Shown: positions 53,596 through 63,626, counted from the stretch's first letter. The stretch is DNA of 64,000 nucleotides from Thermococcus litoralis DSM 5473 (GCF_000246985.2 NC_022084.1:2133224-2197223); one strand, 5' to 3'. The notes: generated by a model not told the origin, from the sequence alone. Numbers and translations: made by a program.

Positions 53596-54759
53596 ATGAA
53601 AGAAACAATACTCCTCACGGGCCCTCCCCTTAACGGACGGGATGAATATGCGGAAGAAGCGTTAAAGCTTGCAAAAAGTGAGAGCTTTCAGTATTATCAC
53701 GTGTTTGATTATCTGAAGGAAGTCGGAAGAGAAAAGGGCGTCAAAATTACAAGAAAAAACGTTTTAGACTTTGCGATAAGCCATCCGGATTTGATGAACA
53801 GCATTCGCGACGAGGCGTTCAAAAGGATAAAAGACGAAATCGAAAAGAGCGAAAAGGCTTTTCATCTAGTCTCAACTCCAGCCCTGTTTAGATGGGGAAG
53901 TGGGAGCGTTTTAGGTTTTACCCTAAGCAACCTCAAGCTCTTAAAGCCGAGTAGGGTCATCATAATGCTCGATGATATCCTGAGTGTTAGAAGAAGGATA
54001 ATCCATGATAAGGAATGGTTTGAGCGCTTTGGAGAAGACAAAGAGAACATTAAGCTCACAACCCTTGTAATGTGGCGTGAAGATGCCATAAACCACGTGA
54101 AAACCCTTGTCCATGAACTCAACAAGGAGGGGATCCAGGTTAGGTATGTCCTTCATTTTGGAATTAGACACCCACCCCAGACGTTTATAGATTTAATCTT
54201 CCATGAAAAAGAAAAACCCTTGGTGTACCTAAGCTATCCCATGACAGGGCATGAGGAGGAATACTACCATAGGGTTAGGGGATTTTACGAGAAGCTCAGC
54301 AGGCATTTCACGGTCTTGGATCCTGGAGCGCTTGACGACTGGTGGATTGTTGCAGAGTATGATGCTCAAGTAGAGAAAAACCCAGAAGTGCAGAGAATAA
54401 AAATCAAGAACATCTGGGATGGTGAAGAAATAGAAGAGCTCGACAGAGAGGATATAGAACAAGCCACCGATATTTTAAGGAGACAGCTCGTTGAGAGAGA
54501 TTTTAATTTAGTGGATGTAAGCAAGGCCATAGCGGTCTATCACTATGCCCAAGGGGTATCTGCTGGGGTTATAAGCGAGATGGCTGAAGCATATAGGACT
54601 CTAGGAGCTATTTATCTCTACTACCCGTTTAAAAAGAGACCAAGCCCATTTATGGAATTCTACGGCATGCAAAATCCCTCAAGGAGAACGATGTTCAAGG
54701 ACGAGAATGAGATGATCCAAGCTATGGTTGAAGAGAAGGAGTACTGGACAAAAGCATAA
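53596..54759 (+). CDS. Degenerate NTPase domain fused to nucleoside deoxyribosyltransferase-like domain
   Basis: 387 aa. The N-terminus ILLTGPPLNGRDEYAEEA looks like a P-loop kinase in which the GK[ST] is lost (NGRDE). The C-terminal half starts VYLSYPMTGHEEEYYHRV and ends VSAGVISEMAEAYRTLGA, resembling nucleoside 2-deoxyribosyltransferase-type folds with the catalytic Glu in SEMAEA. The function is unknown; nucleotide salvage or repair is possible. GAGGGGGATGAAAT precedes ATG 53596. It is a lone gene facing gdhA. Confidence 0.6.
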   Translation: MKETILLTGPPLNGRDEYAEEALKLAKSESFQYYHVFDYLKEVGREKGVKITRKNVLDFAISHPDLMNSIRDEAFKRIKDEIEKSEKAFHLVSTPALFRWGSGSVLGFTLSNLKLLKPSRVIIMLDDILSVRRRIIHDKEWFERFGEDKENIKLTTLVMWREDAINHVKTLVHELNKEGIQVRYVLHFGIRHPPQTFIDLIFHEKEKPLVYLSYPMTGHEEEYYHRVRGFYEKLSRHFTVLDPGALDDWWIVAEYDAQVEKNPEVQRIKIKNIWDGEEIEELDREDIEQATDILRRQLVERDFNLVDVSKAIAVYHYAQGVSAGVISEMAEAYRTLGAIYLYYPFKKRPSPFMEFYGMQNPSRRTMFKDENEMIQAMVEEKEYWTKA

Positions 54760-54811
54760 ACTCCTGCTTTATTTTTTAACAACAAAGAACAATAAGAAAA
54801 GAGAGAAGAAA

Positions 54812-56071
54812 TCACTTCTTGATCCATCCGCGGTCTTTCATTGCTTGGTAGACTCTGCTGACTGCAACTACGTAAGCAGCGTCTCTCATGTTGATGTTCT
54901 TCTCCTTGTGGGTGTTGTAAACGTCCCAGAAGGCCTTGGTCATCTTCTTGTCAAGCTTTGCCCTTGTCTCCTCAACTGTCCAGTAATCACCGGTTATGTT
55001 CTGTACCCATTCGAAGTAGCTTACTGTAACACCACCTGCGTTACAGAGGAAGTCGGGGATGATGAGTATGCCCTTCTCGTAGAGAATCTCGTCTGCCTCT
55101 GGTGTGGTTGGACCGTTTGCAAGCTCGGCAACGATCTTGGCCTTGATGTTGTCGGCGTTCTTCTTTGTGATGACCTCTTCGATAGCTGATGGTGCAAGAA
55201 CATCTACCTCAAGCTCAAGGAGCTCTTCGTTGGTTATGTTGGTTGCTCCTGGGAAGTCCTTAACGCTACCGGTCTTCTTCTTCCAAGCAAGAACTTCGTC
55301 AGCGTTGAGGCCATCTGGGTTGTATATACCACCCTTGCTGTCGCTGACTGCAACAACCTTCATTCCGTACTCTTCGCTCATGATCTTGGCCATGTAGTAT
55401 CCAGCGTTACCGTAACCCTGGATGGCTATTGTCTTGCCCTTCAAGTCCATTCCAAGAGCCTTTGCGGCTTCCCTAACTGTGTAGCTTGCACCTCTAGCTG
55501 TGGCATCCATTCTTGCTACGATACCACCAACGCTTGGTGGTTTACCCGTGATAACACCAAAGGATGGGTCTTTCCTTCTTGAGATTGTTTCATATTCGTC
55601 CATCATCCATGCCATGATCTGTGGGTTAGTGTAAACGTCTGGAGCTGGAATATCGGTGTATGGGCTTATAACATCATAGATAGCTCTTACATATCCTCTA
55701 GCAAGTCTTTCCTTCTCTCTGTCGCTCATTTCCTTTGGATTACAGATGACACCACCCTTACCTCCACCATATGGGAGGTCCATAACGGCAGTCTTCCAGG
55801 TCATCCAAGCGGCCAAAGCCTTGACGGTGCTAAGTGTTTCTTCAGGGTGCCATCTAATACCACCCTTTGTTGGACCGCGAGCCCAGTTGTATTGGACTCT
55901 AAATCCTGTGAAAACCTTTACAGAACCGTCATCCATCTCAACTGGAATGCTGACTTCAACAATTCTTTGTGGCCTCTTTAAAAACTCAAGGGCCTCTTCA
56001 CTTATGTCCATATATTGGGCAGCTCTTTCAAGCTGCTTAACAGCAATTTCAAATGGGTCTTGCTCAACCAT
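54812..56071 (-). CDS. gdhA: Glutamate dehydrogenase
   Basis: 419 aa hexameric NAD(P)-dependent enzyme interconverting glutamate and 2-oxoglutarate plus ammonia, one of the most abundant proteins of Thermococcales. [12 protein letters not shown] has the catalytic Lys region, [10 protein letters not shown] the catalytic Asp, and [15 protein letters not shown] the dinucleotide fold. ATG 56071 ([11 protein letters not shown]) has GGAGGG six bases upstream. The sequence is, from memory, nearly that of T. litoralis. Confidence 0.97.
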   Translation of the reverse strand: MVEQDPFEIAVKQLERAAQYMDISEEALEFLKRPQRIVEVSIPVEMDDGSVKVFTGFRVQYNWARGPTKGGIRWHPEETLSTVKALAAWMTWKTAVMDLPYGGGKGGVICNPKEMSDREKERLARGYVRAIYDVISPYTDIPAPDVYTNPQIMAWMMDEYETISRRKDPSFGVITGKPPSVGGIVARMDATARGASYTVREAAKALGMDLKGKTIAIQGYGNAGYYMAKIMSEEYGMKVVAVSDSKGGIYNPDGLNADEVLAWKKKTGSVKDFPGATNITNEELLELEVDVLAPSAIEEVITKKNADNIKAKIVAELANGPTTPEADEILYEKGILIIPDFLCNAGGVTVSYFEWVQNITGDYWTVEETRAKLDKKMTKAFWDVYNTHKEKNINMRDAAYVVAVSRVYQAMKDRGWIKK

Positions 56072-56120
56072 GTTCATCCCTCCAACTTAGGTGATTGGCG
56101 ATACAAATTTGAGCAATAGC

Positions 56121-56137
56121 CTATATAAACTTTTCGC
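56121..56137 (-). promoter_or_regulatory. BRE/TATA promoter of gdhA
   Basis: Minus-strand CGAAAAG followed by TTTATATAG is a strong archaeal promoter, about 53 bases before ATG 56071, in keeping with high expression. Confidence 0.7.
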
Positions 56138-56593
56138 CGAAAGTGGTTAGAGAACCGATATTTTTAAACAAAAGGTTATGTACATACATTTTCCTATAAA
56201 TAAAAAACATCTAAAAAAGTTTTCTGATGGAGAAGCCTCCAGAGGCTTTTTTTAGCATACATCAATGCCTAAGAAAGTGTATTGATGTATGGAAAGTTTT
56301 AACTATGTCAAAATATTTAAAAAGGTAAAAGTGCCCTCAGCGAGAAGTCGGTCATCACCCTTCAGCTCACTCTTGTTCCAATCATCGGGACATACTTAAT
56401 TACATCAATCCTTTTAAAGCTAAACCTGCAATTAAAGTTACGCAACTATTATAATAGTTCTTACTTAATCGCTAAATTTTAAACAATTATTCAAAAACCA
56501 TAATTACGCTAGTTTTAAGTATTGTCGTCTTGACAAATGTCCAGATTCTAAGTTTCAAGTGTTTGTAAATCGTCTTTTGTCGAGATAAGCCAA
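56138..56593. other. Long non-coding stretch between gdhA and the NSS transporter
   Basis: About 450 bases without a gene. It holds a terminator-like hairpin AAGCCT-CCAG-AGGCTT followed by T's (56233-56253, plus strand) and the 11-bp inverted repeat CATACATCAAT / ATTGATGTATG (56256-56266, 56281-56291). A stretch near 56338-56400 reads EKSVITLQLTLVPIIGTYLI in one frame and may be a decayed membrane-protein fragment. Confidence 0.45.
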
Positions 56594-56654
56594 GAGAAAA
56601 GTTTATTAATGGAAGAAAACATAGACACATTTGCCGATATTTGTACATCGGCAT
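56594..56654 (+). promoter_or_regulatory. Promoter and leader inverted repeat of the NSS transporter
   Basis: GAGAAAA then GTTTATTAAT (56601-56610) is the likely BRE/TATA. TGCCGAT (56632-56638) and ATCGGCA (56647-56653) form a 7-bp inverted repeat at the expected start region, a candidate operator or leader hairpin. Confidence 0.5.
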
Positions 56655-56689
56655 CCTATTCAGATACAACAATATACGAGGTGAATTAG

Positions 56690-58257
56690 ATGGAGCAAAG
56701 GGATAGGTGGGCAACCAAAATTGGTTTGATCTTAGCTATGGCAGGAAACGCAATAGGTCTCGGAAACTTCTGGAGATTTCCATATCAAGCCGCCGTCAAT
56801 GGTGGCGGTGCGTTCATGATACCCTACTTTGTCGCACTGTTCCTCCTCGGAGTTCCTATTATGTGGGCAGAGTGGGTTACGGGGAGGTATGGAGGTAAGT
56901 ACGGCCACGGTACATTGGGTCCAACATTCTACTTAATGGCTAGAGAAAGCGTGAAGCCCAGAACTGCCATTATCTTTGGTATGATCGGTGGTATGCTAGC
57001 TTTCTCAGTGACAACGCTGCTTAACAGCTATTATCTACACATTATCGGATGGTCCGCAGCTTACACGTACTTCAGCGCAACTGGAGCATACTTTGGAAAA
57101 GACTCCGTGGAGTTCCTTATTAGCTATCTCAGCAATAATACCCAAGTGTTCATCTTCTGGGTATCTCAGTTGCACTCCTTGGTGTCGCAGTAGCACAAGG
57201 TGTTAGTAAAGGTATCGAGAGATGGGTTAAAGTAATGATGCCAGCCTTGTATGTGGCAGCTATCTTATTGGTTTTAAGATCTCTCACCCTTGGTTCACCA
57301 GTAAAGCCGGAATGGAGCTCAATCAAGGGATTTGAATTCTTATGGGAGCCAAGATTTAGCGAGGTGACATTTAAATCAGCCCTTGCAGCTGCAGGACAGA
57401 TATTCTTCACACTCTCCCTTGGTATGGGTATCATACAGAACTATGCCTCCTACCTAGGTCCAGAGGATGACGTTGCACTTTCAGGTCTTGCAACAGTTTC
57501 CCTTAATGAGTTTGCCGAAGTTATCCTTGGTGGTTCAATTGCTATCCCAATAGCCTTTGCTTACCTTGGCCCAGAAAAGGCTATAGCGGGTGGTGTTGGT
57601 TTAGCATACATAGCTTTACCAAACGTCTTCATGAACATGCCAGCTGGACAGCTATTCGGTGCAATATGGTTCCTATTACTCTGGTTTGCAGGGTTCACAT
57701 CAGCTATAGCTATGTACAACTACTTAACAGCATTACTAGAAGAAGACCTTAAAATAAACAGAAAAACAGGTTCAGCAATTGTATTCCTGCTCTACTTGAT
57801 ATTAGGTCTCCCAGTTGTCCTTGACCCAACAAAAGCATCCCTTGACCTTTATTACTTAACAGAGCTTGACAATTGGGTTGGCTCATACCTGCTCGTCGTA
57901 CTTGGTCTCTTTGACATCATAGTCGCAGTATGGCTCTTCAAGCCGGATAACTTCTGGGAGGAGCTTCACAAGGGAGCATATATTAAAGTTCCAAGCTGGA
58001 TTAAACCAATTATGATGTACATAGCTCCGATTTATACAATAATACTCCTTCTGGGAAGTACATGGGATTACTACAAGGCAGGTTACTTCAAGGCAGTACC
58101 CGGCTATGTTGGCACGCCAGAATACGCCAATTGGGTGTGGTATGCAAGGGGTATGATGCTGTTTATCCTCATCATTGGTGCCATTGAGGCATACATGGCC
58201 ATCAAGAAGAAGTATGGCGAGGAACTAGCAAAGAACGAGGTAATAATAAAGCTCTGA
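56690..58257 (+). pseudogene. NSS-family sodium-dependent amino acid transporter, one-base frameshift
   Basis: The first frame (MEQRDRWATKIGLILAMAGNAIGLGNFWRFPYQ) has the NSS N-terminal signature and stops at 57193. The second frame (ALLGVAVAQGVSKGIERWVK, running to 58257) is the rest. One extra G in the GGG at 57159-57161 joins them (FWGISVALLGVAVAQ) into about 522 aa with 12 TM segments. The downstream small-subunit gene is intact, so the transporter is likely functional and the frameshift a sequencing slip. Substrate probably amino acids. Confidence 0.75.
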
Positions 58258-58268
58258 GGTGGTGAAAA

Positions 58269-58373
58269 ATGAAGGCAAGCGCTCTGGCATTTATGGCCCT
58301 TGCATGGGGCGTAATATTAATCTGGATGTACTTGGCAGTGGGCAAATTGCTCAAGGCAGAGCAAAAATCTTAA
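58269..58373 (+). CDS. NSS transporter small subunit-like protein (MetS-type, 34 aa)
   Basis: MKASALAFMALAWGVILIWM then YLAVGKLLKAEQKS: one TM helix with a short charged tail. GAGGTGGTGAAAA precedes ATG 58269, 11 bases after the transporter stop. Small one-helix proteins follow NSS transporters in several bacteria (MetS of the MetPS methionine/alanine system) and are needed for transport there. The same role is inferred. Confidence 0.75.
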   Translation: MKASALAFMALAWGVILIWMYLAVGKLLKAEQKS

Positions 58374-58416
58374 AGCCCTTTTCTTTTCTTTATAATATTT
58401 AGAGGAGGTGTTCTTT

Positions 58417-59145
58417 GTGAAAAGTCCAGAGCTTCTTAGGGAAACTGCAAAGGTTTTAGAAGAGACTGAGGAAAAAATTAAAAGTTTAACTTCCCTCTCA
58501 CCAAGGAAGAAACAGAGTGCCTTAAACAAGATAAGAGAAGCAAGAGAGAATTTTAGAAAAATGGCTGATGAAGTTGTTATTGATAACGAAGAGCTTGCCA
58601 ACTTTTTCTTAAAGAGAGCTGTTAAGCTAAAGAACTCTACAAACGACAAGACCGTAGAGCGACTAGGGGAGAAAGAGTACATGAAGAGCGTCGAGGTGAT
58701 GTTCAGATATTCTAAAGCTACTCCATATGATTTTGCCGGGTATATGAAATATGTAAACAGAGCTTACAAAGCATACGTGTGGGGCATGGTAAGCTTTTTC
58801 GTTGTAACGGCCTTCTTGCCGGTGGAATTTAAAATAACTTCACTCATATTGTTGATTCCGATATTGCTTTCTCTCCTGAGTTTAAGGAAGAGGGGATATA
58901 CGGGACTTATGCTGGCTTTTGCTGCAATCCCAATTCCACTCATAACAGGTGCCCTTGCAGTGAGGGCTTATATAGATGTGTTTATAAGTCCCAGCGCACT
59001 TCAAGAAGCCGCTCAAGGATTGGGAGTATCTCCAACTACTGCCCAAATCATTGCTGGAATAATGGTGCTCTTTGGAATTGCCGAGCTGTTGCTGTTGAGC
59101 TATGCTATCTACATGTTTTACAAGCACAGACATGCGTTCCTCTGA
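58417..59145 (+). CDS. Hypothetical membrane protein with N-terminal helical domain
   Basis: 242 aa. The first 125 residues are charged and helical (LLRETAKVLEETEEKIKSL), followed by four TM segments (VWGMVSFFVVTAFLP, SLILLIPILLSLLSL, GLMLAFAAIPIPLITGAL, IAGIMVLFGIAELLLLSYAI). No family is recognised. GTG 58417 has GGAGGTG six bases upstream. Confidence 0.68.
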   Translation: MKSPELLRETAKVLEETEEKIKSLTSLSPRKKQSALNKIREARENFRKMADEVVIDNEELANFFLKRAVKLKNSTNDKTVERLGEKEYMKSVEVMFRYSKATPYDFAGYMKYVNRAYKAYVWGMVSFFVVTAFLPVEFKITSLILLIPILLSLLSLRKRGYTGLMLAFAAIPIPLITGALAVRAYIDVFISPSALQEAAQGLGVSPTTAQIIAGIMVLFGIAELLLLSYAIYMFYKHRHAFL

Positions 59146-59167
59146 AAAGAAAATTAAAATTTAGCTC

Positions 59168-59485
59168 TCAATAGAGAGCTTCGTTTCCTTTTTCTCCCGT
59201 CCTTACTCTTATCGCTTCATATACAGGCAGAATGAATATCTTCCCATCCCCGGGCATGCCTCGTCTTGCATTTTGAATTATTATACTAACGACTTTTTCA
59301 ACATCCTCGTCTTTAACAACTATCTCAATCTTCATCTTCGGCATGAGTTCATAAGGTGGTACTCCTCCCTGCACACCCCTGCCCTTGACAGGATAAGCAG
59401 TCATGGGCACTATCCCCATCTGCTTCAAAGCCTTTTGAACTCTATCAAAATCCTCTTCCCTAACAACAGCTTCAATTTTTCTCAT
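59168..59485 (-). CDS. PII-like nitrogen regulatory protein with short T-loop
   Basis: 105 aa. MRKIEAVVREEDFDRVQKAL, GRGVQGG and a C-terminal GMPGDGKIFILPVYEAIRVRTGEKG are PII signatures. The T-loop between GRGVQGG and KIEIVV is shorter than in GlnB/GlnK and lacks the usual modifiable Tyr region. ATG 59485 has GGTGG upstream. No amtB lies nearby, so the partner is not obvious; gdhA and an amino-acid transporter are the nearby nitrogen genes. Confidence 0.82.
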   Translation of the reverse strand: MRKIEAVVREEDFDRVQKALKQMGIVPMTAYPVKGRGVQGGVPPYELMPKMKIEIVVKDEDVEKVVSIIIQNARRGMPGDGKIFILPVYEAIRVRTGEKGNEALY

Positions 59486-59531
59486 AAGTTCCACCAAATA
59501 TAATTAGGCAAAGAAAAGAAGATAAACTTTT

Positions 59532-61493
59532 CTAACCCAGGTATTTCAAAGCCCTTTCAAGTCTCTTCTTTGGAATTCTTGTTTCTTTTGCCAGTTTCAC
59601 TAAATCGGCATTTTTAAGGTCTTCAATGCTTCTAATCCCAGCTTTCTTTAGCTTTTCAACGGTCTTTGGGCCTATACCCTTTATAGCCAGAAGCTTTTTC
59701 TCGAATTCTTTTTCTTCCTTTGTTATCTCTTCAAGCTCAAGCTGACGTTTGGCTTTACTGCTCTCCCACCTTTCCTCCAAGTTCTGAGCACTTGCAACGC
59801 TTATGCTTTCCCCTTTCTCCTCTTCCTCTAAGGGAATTTCCGGTGGTTCAATGTGATCGGGAACACTCGGAGGCTCTTCGCTCACGTAAACCTCGATGTT
59901 TATTGGGTGGAATGGATTGTCAATCTCCTCCACCTCTTCTAAGAATTCCCTTTCTTTGAATTCACTGCCTTTGAAGTACTCTTCTAGAGCGTTTACCAAG
60001 CGGTGGAAGTAGTTTGCGTGCTCCAAAAGACGTTTTTTCCCATATTCCTTTGCTTGACCCGTGGTAATAAGGAAGGGCCAATCGCTGCTCTCAATAAGCA
60101 AAAGCTCCCTTCCAAGCTGTTCTAAAACTCTATCGCCAAATTCATCCTCATGGAGATATTTACTTGCAAGGGCAACCATCCTTCTCTCTGCAAGATGTAT
60201 ATGCTCCCACACCCACTCCACTTCTGGATTCCACCATGTGTAATGAGTCCCGTACATTCCCCACGAACCCTCTGGAAGCTCTATCTCATACCTCTCCCCC
60301 TGATAGTTCTCAAGGAACCTTGATATCGTTGTGCTCTCTATGCCCTCTTCTTCCATGAGCTCCAGTACCCTTCCAAGCCATTTAACACCCTCAAACCACC
60401 AGTGACCAAAGAGTTCCGTATCATAGGGCGCAACAACTATGCCTTTTTCTCCGCATTCTCTCTCATATTCTTCCAGGAGAGACTTAACTAAGCTTACAAA
60501 GTGTCTTGCATGTTCTTCAACCCTTTCTAAAGCCTTTTCTGGAACGTAGGGTTCTTTCCCCCCAAGGCCGACTTCTTTGGATGTAACCCTCCAGTACTGT
60601 CCTCCACTCTTTTCTGCTTTTTTGTGGAACTCCCTATACCAGAAATCCCCTGGATACCCTATGTCCGCACTCCAAACTTGGAGCCCAGTTTCCCTGTTCC
60701 TCGCGAACACAGCTATGTTCGTTCCCTTTATGAAGTAAGGTCTCAGCGTGGACTTCTTGGTCTTTGCAGGGAGGATTTTCCCATAGCCGAAGCTTGCTGG
60801 ACCTTCATCTATCAGGTGGCTTTCAACAAAGAAAAACTCCAATCCGTACTTTTCTAAGAACTTCTCAATGCCTTTTCTCCATACGATCTCTCCGCTGCTT
60901 GGGCTTTGCCAAAGCCCTTCTGGCCTGTAAGCACACTCTGGAAGCCATATACCCTTTGGCTTCCTTCCAAAATATTTTTCGTAGGTGAGAATTCCATTGA
61001 CAATCTGTCCCTCAATTGCTTCATCCCTCTCTAAAAGGGGTAGATAGCCGTGGGTCGCTCCAGATGTTATTATCTCGATGTATCCTTCGTCTTGGAGCTG
61101 CTTGAGAACCCCAAGTATGTCTCCGTTTATGCTCTTCCAGTACTCATAGACTCTAGTGAAGTAATCAAGCATGTAAGAAATTGCACGTTTAAGCTTTTCA
61201 TCCTCGTATTTTTCCAAGTCCTCACGCATGGCTTTGAGTTTTCTCTCCATGTATTCCTCAAATCCCCTCTTTATGTATTCATCTGCAAGCTGCTCGGCTA
61301 ATATCGGTGTGACACCTATTACCAGCTGAAACCTTGCCCCTTTTTTCTTGAGCCTCTCAAACTCCATCAAAAGAGGTATGTAAGTCTCAGAGATAGCCTC
61401 AAAGATCCACTCCTCGCCAAAAGGCCATTTGCCGTGTTTCCTTACATAGGGAATATGGGTGTGTAGCACAAACGTAAAATATCCTCTGACCAT
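59532..61493 (-). CDS. GH57 1,4-alpha-glucan branching enzyme with C-terminal HhH motifs
   Basis: 653 aa, matching the T. kodakarensis TK1436-type branching enzyme. FVLHTHIPYVRKHG is the GH57 N-terminus, the nucleophile Glu lies in WLPECAYRP (near residue 186) and the acid/base Asp in APYDTELFGHWWFEG. The C-terminal tail has the helix-hairpin-helix AIKGIGPKTVEKLKKAG and a second one, RIPKKRLERAL, as in homologues. It makes alpha-1,6 branches in glycogen. Confidence 0.93.
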   Translation of the reverse strand: MVRGYFTFVLHTHIPYVRKHGKWPFGEEWIFEAISETYIPLLMEFERLKKKGARFQLVIGVTPILAEQLADEYIKRGFEEYMERKLKAMREDLEKYEDEKLKRAISYMLDYFTRVYEYWKSINGDILGVLKQLQDEGYIEIITSGATHGYLPLLERDEAIEGQIVNGILTYEKYFGRKPKGIWLPECAYRPEGLWQSPSSGEIVWRKGIEKFLEKYGLEFFFVESHLIDEGPASFGYGKILPAKTKKSTLRPYFIKGTNIAVFARNRETGLQVWSADIGYPGDFWYREFHKKAEKSGGQYWRVTSKEVGLGGKEPYVPEKALERVEEHARHFVSLVKSLLEEYERECGEKGIVVAPYDTELFGHWWFEGVKWLGRVLELMEEEGIESTTISRFLENYQGERYEIELPEGSWGMYGTHYTWWNPEVEWVWEHIHLAERRMVALASKYLHEDEFGDRVLEQLGRELLLIESSDWPFLITTGQAKEYGKKRLLEHANYFHRLVNALEEYFKGSEFKEREFLEEVEEIDNPFHPINIEVYVSEEPPSVPDHIEPPEIPLEEEEKGESISVASAQNLEERWESSKAKRQLELEEITKEEKEFEKKLLAIKGIGPKTVEKLKKAGIRSIEDLKNADLVKLAKETRIPKKRLERALKYLG

Positions 61494-61673
61494 AAAATAC
61501 CACCTCTATGCTGCAATTCTGTAGAACTTTATTAACTTTTGAGTATTTAACGATTTCGGAATGGAAATTCCTTTTATGGTTTAAAAATGGTTCATAACGA
61601 TGAAATACTTGAGAATGTATGAGCACCGCTATAATTTAAAAGCATTTGGAACAACTTTCCCTAGGTGGGAAGA

Positions 61674-63626
61674 GTGAAGCAGGAAATGAGCAGCGTCGAC
61701 ATCAAATACATAGTAGAGGAGCTGAAGTCCTTGGAGGGGGCTAGGGTTGACAAAATATACCACGATGGGGATCAAATTAGAATAAAACTCCACATAGCGG
61801 GAGAAGGGAGAAAAGATCTTATTATTGAAGCGGGCAGAAGGATTCATCTAACAACCTACATAAAAGAAGCCCCCCAACAGCCCTCTTCGTTCACCATGCT
61901 TCTCAGAAAATACCTGAGCGGCTTGAGGCTTGAAAAGATAGAACAGCACGATTTTGACAGAATAGTGAAACTCAAAATAGGGGAATACACGCTAATAGCC
62001 GAGCTCTTTAAAAGGGGTAATGTTATTCTCGTTGATAAAGATAATGTCATAATCTCTGCCATGAGGCATGAAGAGTTTAAAGATAGGGCAATAAAACCAA
62101 AACACGAGTACAAAATCCCTCCTGCGAGAGAGAACCCCATTGACGTTTCTTGGGGGAAGTTTAAAGAGCTCATATCATCTCAAGAAGTTGAGATAGTTAG
62201 GGCTTTGGCGAGAAGCCTTAACATGGGTGGGTTATATGCAGAGGAGATTCTTCTAAGGGCTGAAATAGGGAAAACCAAAAAAGCCAACGAGTTGAATGAA
62301 GATGAGCTCAAAGCTATCTTTGATAGGATGAAAGAAGTTTTTAACTCCCCGAAGAAGCCAAACATAGTATATAAAGACTCTGCACCCATAGATGTCCTTC
62401 CAATCGAGCTCAAGTGGTATGAAGGCTATGAGAAAAAATTCTTCGAGACTTTCAGCGAGGCTTTAGATGAGTATTTTGGAAAAATCCTCATTGAGAGTGC
62501 AAAAATTGAGAGAACCAAAAAGCTTCAGGACAAGAAAAGAGGGTTAGAGGTTACTCTTAGAAAGCAAGAGGAAATGATAAAAGGTTTTGAAAGGCAAATG
62601 CAGGAAAATCAGGAGATCGGCGACTTAATCTACGCAAACTTCACCTTTGTGGAAAACCTCCTCAAAGAGCTTTCAAAGGCAGTTGAAAAGCTTGGGTGGG
62701 AGGAATTCAAGAAAAGAATAGAAGAAGGTAGAAAATCGGGCAATAAAGTAGCTCAGATAATAAAAGGCATAGATCCAAAAGAGAAGGCCGTAACGGTCGA
62801 ACTCGAAGGTAAAAAGGTAAAGCTCTACCTCAACAAGAGCATAGGAGAAAACGCCGAGATTTACTATGAAAAAGCAAAGAAAGCAAAGCACAAGCTTGAG
62901 GGAGCAAGAAAAGCTTACGAAGACACACTGAAAAAAATTCAAGAAATTGAAAAGCTCATAGAGGAGGAAGAGAAAAAGGAGCTCAGCGTGAAGAAGCTTG
63001 AAAAAAGAAAGAAGAAGTGGTTCGAAAAGTTCAGATGGTTTGTAAGCAGTGAAGGCTTTCTGGTAATAGGGGGAAAAGATGCCACAACAAATGAAATAGT
63101 CGTAAAGAGACATATGAGTGAGAACGACCTCTACTGCCATGCAGATATTTATGGAGCGCCACACGTGGTAATAAAAGATGGCAAGAAAGCTGGGGAGAAA
63201 ACGATATTCGAAGCCTGCCAGTTCGCAGTTTCCATGTCAAGGGCATGGAAAGATGGAATATACTCCGGAGACGCTTACTGGGCAGATCCGAGCCAAGTGA
63301 CAAAAAAAGCCCCAAGTGGAGAATACCTGGGCAAAGGGGCCTTCATGGTTTATGGAAAGAGAAACTGGATGCATGGCTTACCAGTAAAGCTCGCCATTGG
63401 AATAGTGGAGTATGAAGGAGAGAAGCTCCCAATGTGTGGGCCTGTTGATGCCGTTAGGGCTCATACAGACAAGTACATCATTATCCGCCCGGGAAGAACA
63501 AAAAAGAGCGAACTTGCCAAAAAAATAGCTAAAATTTTCGAGAAGTGGGGGTACAAAGTGGAGCTTGACGACTTAATGCAAATCCTACCGCCCGGAAACG
63601 GTGAGATTGTGGAGGTGGTAGAATGA
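61674..63626 (+). CDS. rqcH: Ribosome quality control protein RqcH (NFACT/Rqc2 homologue)
   Basis: 650 aa. The NFACT-N domain has MSSVDIKYIVEELKSLEGAR and APQQPSSFTMLLRKYLSG, a coiled-coil middle runs from about residue 280 to 460, and the NFACT-R domain has HADIYGAPHVVIK and WADPSQVTKKAPSGEYLGKG. Homologues bind split large ribosomal subunits and add C-terminal tails to stalled peptides. GTG 61674 (MKQEMSSVDI) is chosen because GGTGG lies six bases upstream. The stop overlaps the next gene. Confidence 0.92.
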   Translation: MKQEMSSVDIKYIVEELKSLEGARVDKIYHDGDQIRIKLHIAGEGRKDLIIEAGRRIHLTTYIKEAPQQPSSFTMLLRKYLSGLRLEKIEQHDFDRIVKLKIGEYTLIAELFKRGNVILVDKDNVIISAMRHEEFKDRAIKPKHEYKIPPARENPIDVSWGKFKELISSQEVEIVRALARSLNMGGLYAEEILLRAEIGKTKKANELNEDELKAIFDRMKEVFNSPKKPNIVYKDSAPIDVLPIELKWYEGYEKKFFETFSEALDEYFGKILIESAKIERTKKLQDKKRGLEVTLRKQEEMIKGFERQMQENQEIGDLIYANFTFVENLLKELSKAVEKLGWEEFKKRIEEGRKSGNKVAQIIKGIDPKEKAVTVELEGKKVKLYLNKSIGENAEIYYEKAKKAKHKLEGARKAYEDTLKKIQEIEKLIEEEEKKELSVKKLEKRKKKWFEKFRWFVSSEGFLVIGGKDATTNEIVVKRHMSENDLYCHADIYGAPHVVIKDGKKAGEKTIFEACQFAVSMSRAWKDGIYSGDAYWADPSQVTKKAPSGEYLGKGAFMVYGKRNWMHGLPVKLAIGIVEYEGEKLPMCGPVDAVRAHTDKYIIIRPGRTKKSELAKKIAKIFEKWGYKVELDDLMQILPPGNGEIVEVVE

